From CALMNV01 sp035688975 (GTDB lineage Bacteria > Actinomycetota > Actinomycetes > Actinomycetales > Dermatophilaceae), in NCBI RefSeq assembly GCF_035688975.1, contig NZ_DASSMH010000005.1, forward strand, positions 1-19,399: a stretch of 19,399 nt of DNA. The letters are read 5' to 3'. Shown here piece after piece: positions 15,716-19,399 of this stretch. Both the position numbers and the translations under genes were made by a program. Below the pieces are notes generated by a model. That model was given only the letters and a program-made list of their open reading frames with translations, was not told where the DNA came from and made no database searches. Within the stretch, counting starts at the first letter, position 1. Every line of letters starts with the position of its first letter.

Positions 15716-15790
15716 CCTTCACGAGGGCGACACGGCGTCCCCTTCAGGCGGGCGCCACGGCGTCCCCTTCAGGCGGGCGCCACGGCGTCC
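15707..15790. repeat. 25-bp tandem repeats overlapping the methyltransferase 3' end
   Basis: Units at 15707-15731, 15732-15756 and 15757-15781 are followed by a partial unit to about 15790. Units 2 and 3 are identical over all 25 bases (ACGGCGTCCCCTTC then AGGCGGGCGCC) and unit 1 is diverged. On the minus strand each unit contains a TGA, and the methyltransferase stop (15771-15769) is the one in unit 3. The last codons of that gene are therefore written in repeat sequence. Confidence 0.9.
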
Positions 15791-16560
15791 CAGGCGACGG
15801 TGATCTCCCCGAGGCGCCAGCGCCGGGGGCCGTCGAGCAGGGGCCAGTCCGTGGCAACCGCGCGGGCTGCCGCGAGGAAGCGCTGCCGGGCTCCCCACGC
15901 CGCATGCGGGGCGGCATACGCCCAGGCCCGGTCCAGGTCGGCGAGGTAGGCATGAACCGGCTCGCCGGGCACGTTGCGGTGGATGAGCGCCTTGGGCAGC
16001 CGCTCGGCGACGTCGGAGGGCCGCCCGAGGCCCCCCAGCCGGAGCGACACGGTGAGGCTGACCGGCCCGGCCGGCTCCACGGCCACCCACGAGGCGCGTC
16101 GGCCGACCTCGTCGCACGTGCCGTCGACAAGCACCCCACCCGGCGCGAGCCGCGCCTGCACCTGGCCCCACGCGGCCCGCACCTCGTCCTCGTCGTACTG
16201 CCGCAGCACGTTGAAGGCGCGCACGACGACCGGTCGCGTGCCGCGCTCGAGCGGCACCTCGAAGCCGCCGCGGCGGAAGGTCAGGCCGTCGCGCTCCAGG
16301 GATCTGGCGGCGGCCACGCGCAGGGGGTCGATCTCGATGCCGACGACCCGCACGTCGGACCGGACGGCCCGCAGTCGGTCGTGCAGCTCGACCGCCGTCA
16401 CGGGTGAGGCGCCGTAGCCGAGGTCGACCACCACCGGTGCGGCGCCGGCCCGGCGCAGGCGCCGCGCGACCGGCCCGGCGAGCCAGCGGTCACAGCGGCG
16501 CAGCCGGTTCGGGTGGGTCGTCCCCCGGGTGATCGTCCCCACAGGTCGTCCGGCCAGCAC
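15769..16560 (-). CDS. Class I SAM-dependent methyltransferase, substrate unknown
   Basis: This 263-residue protein has the SAM-binding motif I VVVDLGYGASP (about 43-53) and the acidic ribose-binding strand end VVGIEIDPLR (about 72-81), the Rossmann-type methyltransferase pattern. FNVLRQYDEDEVRAAWGQVQ and LAPGGVLVDGTCDEVG look like motifs IV-V. The family match is general and I cannot name the substrate. The GTG at 16560 is preferred because TAGGGT lies 7 bases upstream and the segment before it is not family-like; the open frame extends to an ATG at 16599. It diverges from mshA. Its C-terminal DAVAPA is encoded inside a 25-bp tandem repeat. Confidence 0.82.
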   Translation of the reverse strand: MLAGRPVGTITRGTTHPNRLRRCDRWLAGPVARRLRRAGAAPVVVDLGYGASPVTAVELHDRLRAVRSDVRVVGIEIDPLRVAAARSLERDGLTFRRGGFEVPLERGTRPVVVRAFNVLRQYDEDEVRAAWGQVQARLAPGGVLVDGTCDEVGRRASWVAVEPAGPVSLTVSLRLGGLGRPSDVAERLPKALIHRNVPGEPVHAYLADLDRAWAYAAPHAAWGARQRFLAAARAVATDWPLLDGPRRWRLGEITVAWDAVAPA

Positions 16561-16567
16561 GGGTGGC

Positions 16568-16573
16568 ACCCTA
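16568..16573 (-). promoter_or_regulatory. -10 element of the methyltransferase gene (leaderless)
   Basis: TAGGGT on the minus strand (16573-16568) precedes the GTG at 16560 by 7 bases. The same TAGGGT-N7-start layout occurs before gpmA, and the two 7-base spacers are similar. Confidence 0.5.
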
Positions 16574-16639
16574 CCGAGCGGCGGGAATCGGATGCACATC
16601 GCCGTCGTTGACGCAGCGACGGGATGGGTCGGGCGAAGC

Positions 16640-16645
16640 AGGAGG
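16640..16645 (+). promoter_or_regulatory. Ribosome-binding site fixing the mshA start
   Basis: AGGAGG lies 4 bases before the GTG at 16650. It supports this start over the upstream in-frame ATG (16563) and the internal GTG at 16671, though the spacing is a little short. Confidence 0.6.
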
Positions 16646-16649
16646 CCGC

Positions 16650-17951
16650 GTGCGGGGTGATCCGAAGCGGGTGGCGATGCTCAGCGTGCACACCTCGCCG
16701 CTCGACCAGCCGGGCACCGGCGACGCGGGCGGCCTCAACGTCTACGTCGTCGAGGTCTCCAAGGAGCTGGCGGCGCGCGGCACCGAGGTGGAGATCTTCA
16801 CCCGACGCACGAGCGCCGACCTGCCGATCGTGGCGGAGCTCGTCCCGGGAGTCCTGGTGCGGCACGTGCCTGCCGGCCCCTACGAGGGCCTGCCCAAGGA
16901 GGAGCTGGCCGGTCAGCTGTGCGCCTTCGCCGCCGGCACCCTGCGCACCGGCCTCGCCGCCGCGGAGGGCCACTACGACGTCGTGCACTCCCACTACTGG
17001 CTCTCGGGCCAGGTCGGCTGGCTCGCCGCCGACCGCTGGCGCGCCGCCCTCGTCCACACCATGCACACGATGGCCCGGGTCAAGAACCGGCACCTGGCCG
17101 ACGGTGACGTGCCCGAGCCGTCGGGCCGGGAGATCGGCGAGGTGCAGGTCGTCGAGGCCGCCGACCGGCTTGTGGCCAACACCGAGGACGAGGCGCGCGA
17201 CCTCGTCGAGCTGTATGCCGCGCCGCCGGCCAAGGTCTCCGTCGTGCCCCCGGGAGTGGACCTGCGGACCTTCACCCCGGGCGCCAAGACGGCCGCGCGC
17301 CAGGCGCTGGGGCTTGCCCCCGACGGCGACCTGCTCCTCTTCGTGGGGCGGATCCAGCCGCTCAAGGCACCGGACCTGCTCATCCGGGTCGCCCACGAGC
17401 TCCTCGCCCGCGACCCCGCCCGGCGGCATACGCTCTCGGTCGCCGTCGTGGGCGGGCCGAGCGGCACGGGCCTGGCCCGGCCGCACGAGCTCGAGCGACT
17501 CGCCCGTGACCTCGGCGTCGCCGACGTCGTCCGCTTCATCCGGCCGGTGGCCCGCGAGGTCCTCGCCGACTGGTACCGCGCCGCCGATGTCGTCGTCGTC
17601 CCCAGCCACAGCGAGTCGTTCGGGCTCGTCGCGATCGAGGCGCAGGCGTGCGGCACGCCCGTCGTGGCCGCCGACGTGGGCGGCCTGCCGACCGCGGTCG
17701 GCGACGCCGGCGTCCTCGTCCGTGGCCACCTGGTGCCCGACTGGGCGGATGCCGTCGGGGGCCTGCTCGCCGACCACGGGCGCCGGGCGCAGCTGGGTGC
17801 CCGGGCGGTGGCGCACGCCGCGCAGTACGGTTGGGGCGCCACGACGGAGCGGCTGCTCACGGTCTACCGCCAGGCCATCTCCGAGCGGTCCTCATCCCCC
17901 CTCGACGAGGCGACCGACCTCGTCGACGTCCCGACGGCGGTGGTCCCGTGA
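16650..17951 (+). CDS. mshA: D-inositol-3-phosphate glycosyltransferase
   Basis: MshA joins GlcNAc from UDP-GlcNAc to 1D-myo-inositol 3-phosphate, the first committed step of mycothiol synthesis. The 433-residue GT-B (GT4) enzyme begins with VAMLSVHTSPLDQPGTGDAG, a family-specific N-terminus whose Gly-rich loop contacts the acceptor. HSHYWLSG and HTMHTMARVKN follow. The nucleotide-sugar half has FVGRIQPLKAPDLLI and the EX7E motif (Glu322 to Glu330 in SESFGLVAIEAQACGTPVV). The stop overlaps the next start as GTGA. mshD lies about 10 kb away in the same window. The length is usual for the family. Confidence 0.96.
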   Translation: MRGDPKRVAMLSVHTSPLDQPGTGDAGGLNVYVVEVSKELAARGTEVEIFTRRTSADLPIVAELVPGVLVRHVPAGPYEGLPKEELAGQLCAFAAGTLRTGLAAAEGHYDVVHSHYWLSGQVGWLAADRWRAALVHTMHTMARVKNRHLADGDVPEPSGREIGEVQVVEAADRLVANTEDEARDLVELYAAPPAKVSVVPPGVDLRTFTPGAKTAARQALGLAPDGDLLLFVGRIQPLKAPDLLIRVAHELLARDPARRHTLSVAVVGGPSGTGLARPHELERLARDLGVADVVRFIRPVAREVLADWYRAADVVVVPSHSESFGLVAIEAQACGTPVVAADVGGLPTAVGDAGVLVRGHLVPDWADAVGGLLADHGRRAQLGARAVAHAAQYGWGATTERLLTVYRQAISERSSSPLDEATDLVDVPTAVVP

Positions 17952-18517
17952 ACAAGCCCGGCGACATCGGCCTCGCCGCCGTGCCATCGCTTCGCCCCGC
18001 CGCGGACGTCCCCGGACCGGCGCGCGCCGACACCCAGGCCCGGCTCACGGCATACCTCGACTCGGTCGACCTCGACTGGGAGCTCGGCCACCGCGACGGC
18101 GAGTACGTCGTCACGCTGCCCGGCGACCAGAAGCAGCGGACCGTCGTGTCCCTGCTCGTGCGGGACCGCACGACGAGCGTGTCCGCCTTCGTCATCCGCA
18201 ACCCGGACGAGAACCACGAGGAGTTCTACCGCTACCTGCTGCGGCACAACCTCCGGCTCGCGGGAGTGGCGTATGCCGTGGACGGTGACGGGGACGTCTA
18301 CGTGCGGGGCCAGCTGCCCAACGAGGCCGTCGACGAGCGGCGGCTCGACGAGCTCCTCGGGGTCGTGCTGGCCGCCGCCGACGCGGCCTTCAACGAGCTG
18401 CTCGTGCTCGGCTTCCTCACCTCGATGCGCAAGGAGTGGGCCTGGCGGGTCTCGCGCGGCGAGTCGACGGCCAACCTCGAGGCCTTCCGCCATCTGCTCG
18501 AGGGTGACCCCCGATAG
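17948..18517 (+). CDS. YbjN-domain protein
   Basis: This 189-residue protein resembles the YbjN / type III secretion chaperone-like fold: a short disordered N-terminus, then an alpha-beta layer (TQARLTAYLDSVDLDWELG, GEYVVTLPGD, VVSLLVRDRTTSVSAFVI) and helical ends (EEFYRYLLRHN, LLGVVLAAADAAFNELL). Its molecular function is unknown. The GTG start overlaps the mshA stop (GTGA), so it is translationally coupled. Mycobacteria keep the same gene right after mshA and near gpm1, which suggests a tie to mshA or to the phosphate-sensing genes beyond; that is an inference from order only. Confidence 0.85.
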   Translation: MNKPGDIGLAAVPSLRPAADVPGPARADTQARLTAYLDSVDLDWELGHRDGEYVVTLPGDQKQRTVVSLLVRDRTTSVSAFVIRNPDENHEEFYRYLLRHNLRLAGVAYAVDGDGDVYVRGQLPNEAVDERRLDELLGVVLAAADAAFNELLVLGFLTSMRKEWAWRVSRGESTANLEAFRHLLEGDPR

Positions 18518-18520
18518 GGT
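18515..18520 (+). promoter_or_regulatory. -10 element of gpmA (leaderless)
   Basis: TAGGGT overlaps the stop codon of the YbjN gene and lies 7 bases before the gpmA ATG. gpmA may therefore have its own leaderless transcript in addition to read-through from mshA. Confidence 0.5.
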
Positions 18521-18527
18521 GGCCGCC

Positions 18528-19271
18528 ATGACCTACACGCTCGTGCTCGTCCGTCATGGGGAGAGCGACTGGAACGCCAAGAACCTCTTCACCGGCTGGG
18601 TCGACGTGGACCTCACCGACAAGGGCCGGGCGGAGGCGGTGCGGGCCGGGGAGCTCATGCGCGCCGAGGGCCTGCACCCCGACGTCGTGCACACCTCCTT
18701 GCTGCGCCGGGCGATCACGACCGCGAACATCTCGCTCGACGTCGCCGACCGGCACTGGATCCCCGTCAAGCGGGACTGGCGGCTCAACGAGCGGCACTAC
18801 GGGGCGCTGCAGGGCAAGGACAAGAAGCAGACGCTGGAGGCGTACGGCGAGGAGCAGTTCATGCTGTGGCGCCGCTCCTACGACACCCCGCCGCCGCCCA
18901 TCGACCCCGGAGACGAGTACGCCCAGACGGGCGACCCGCGGTATGCCGACCTCGACGACTCGATGCCGCGCACCGAGTGCCTCAAGGACGTCGTCACCCG
19001 CATGCTGCCCTACTGGCAGGGCGAGATCCAGGCGGACCTGCGCGCCGGCAAGGTGGTGCTCGTCGCCGCGCACGGCAACTCGCTGCGCGCGCTCGTCAAG
19101 ACCCTCGACGAGATCTCCGACGACGACATCGCCGGCCTCAACATCCCGACCGGTATGCCGCTCGTCTACGAGCTCGACGACGACTTCCGTCCGGTGAAGG
19201 TGGGCGGCCGCTACCTCGATCCCGAGGCGGCGCGGGCAGCGGCCGAGGCGGTCGCGCAGCAGGGCCGCTGA
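18528..19271 (+). CDS. gpmA: 2,3-bisphosphoglycerate-dependent phosphoglycerate mutase
   Basis: This enzyme interconverts 3- and 2-phosphoglycerate in glycolysis and gluconeogenesis through a phosphohistidine. The 247-residue protein starts MTYTLVLVRHGESDWN, where Arg9, His10 and Gly11 form the RHG motif and His10 is the phosphorylated residue. LNERHYGALQGKDK provides the conserved Glu and the substrate loop. VLVAAHGNSLRALVK holds the second catalytic His. Length and motifs fit dPGM, not a generic histidine phosphatase. The ATG at 18528 follows a TAGGGT by 7 bases and has no clear ribosome site. In mycobacteria gpm1 is followed by senX3-regX3, which may lie beyond this window. Confidence 0.97.
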   Translation: MTYTLVLVRHGESDWNAKNLFTGWVDVDLTDKGRAEAVRAGELMRAEGLHPDVVHTSLLRRAITTANISLDVADRHWIPVKRDWRLNERHYGALQGKDKKQTLEAYGEEQFMLWRRSYDTPPPPIDPGDEYAQTGDPRYADLDDSMPRTECLKDVVTRMLPYWQGEIQADLRAGKVVLVAAHGNSLRALVKTLDEISDDDIAGLNIPTGMPLVYELDDDFRPVKVGGRYLDPEAARAAAEAVAQQGR

Positions 19272-19320
19272 CTGCGGCGGAGGTCACCTGAGCGGGGTCT
19301 CGGGGGCCGTCCACCCGCCC

Positions 19321-19399
19321 CGTCGAGTGGCCAGTTTCGTGCGGGCCCCTACCTCGTCGAGTGGCCAGTTTCGTGCGGGCCCTACCTCGTCGAGTGGCC
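19321..19399. repeat. Tandem array of GTCGAGTGGCCAGTTT repeats, cut by window edge
   Basis: Units begin at 19321, 19355 and 19388 (periods 34 and 33), the third being truncated by the edge. Each reads CGTCGAGTGGCCAGTTT followed by CGTGCGGGCC(C)CTACCT. Spacers are the same in each unit, so it is not a CRISPR array. The core equals the right arm of the palindromic units at 11500-11641. The array begins 49 bases after the gpmA stop; 19272-19320 shows no other feature. Confidence 0.92.

Noticed and set aside
7657..15910. Avoidance of GCATGC as the reason for the GTATGCC excess
   Set aside because: GCATGC is still present at about 7656, 11105 and 15902, and avoidance would not explain the Tyr-Ala and Ala-Tyr cases.
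16398..17816. A 472-codon frame on the minus strand opposite mshA
   Set aside because: It is an antisense shadow. The + strand carries clear MshA motifs and third-position GC bias.
19321..19399. CRISPR array
   Set aside because: The spacers are identical between units (apart from one C), the period is short and there are no cas genes.

Overview
The window comes from a very high-GC actinobacterium. It carries two mycothiol biosynthesis genes (mshA, mshD), an actinobacterial GlnR, an HBHA-like protein beside its HTH regulator, a DUF2516 gene, and many GTG starts. Base composition and gene order fit a member of the Micrococcales, possibly an Intrasporangiaceae/Dermatophilaceae relative. That family-level placement is an impression, not a result. 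No rRNA, tRNA, CRISPR, prophage or insertion sequence was seen. Coding density is high and no gene-free stretch reaches 300 bases; the longest gaps are 11496-11692, 5848-6038 and 2416-2579, each described below.

Layout. Positions 1-7735 read leftward: glnR, mshD, ppk1, mutT1, pstS, pstC, and the first 56 codons of pstA, which is cut by the window edge. A PHO box precedes pstS, and a strong hairpin separates pstS from pstC. Positions 7820-15640 read rightward: a MoaD/ThiS-like sulfur carrier coupled to a multi-pass membrane protein; a nitrobindin overlapping a YgfZ-like protein; a BKACE (DUF849) enzyme; an intergenic palindromic repeat; an XRE regulator with an HBHA-like protein; a ReAV-type asparaginase with dtd; and DUF2516 with a phosphomannose-isomerase-type cupin. 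A methyltransferase reads leftward from 16560 to 15769. The last block, mshA, a YbjN-family gene and gpmA, reads rightward into a tandem repeat array at the right edge.

How the genes fit together. PstS, PstC and PstA take up phosphate, PPK1 stores it as polyphosphate, and the Nudix/phosphatase protein MutT1 hydrolyses damaged or signalling nucleotides. GlnR is the nitrogen regulator. MshA performs the first and MshD the last step of mycothiol synthesis. Several neighbour pairs match mycobacterial pairs known from the literature: glnR-mshD, ppk-mutT1, HTH-hbhA-DUF2516 and mshA-YbjN-gpm.

The most unusual signals lie at the DNA level. The heptamer GTATGCC occurs 20 times on the two strands together, in four codon registers and outside genes. 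A GTCGAGTGGCCAGTTT repeat family sits behind two genes. Three 20-bp repeats lie upstream of ppk1. At least six genes have a -10-like hexamer 6-8 bases before the start codon, which suggests frequent leaderless transcription.
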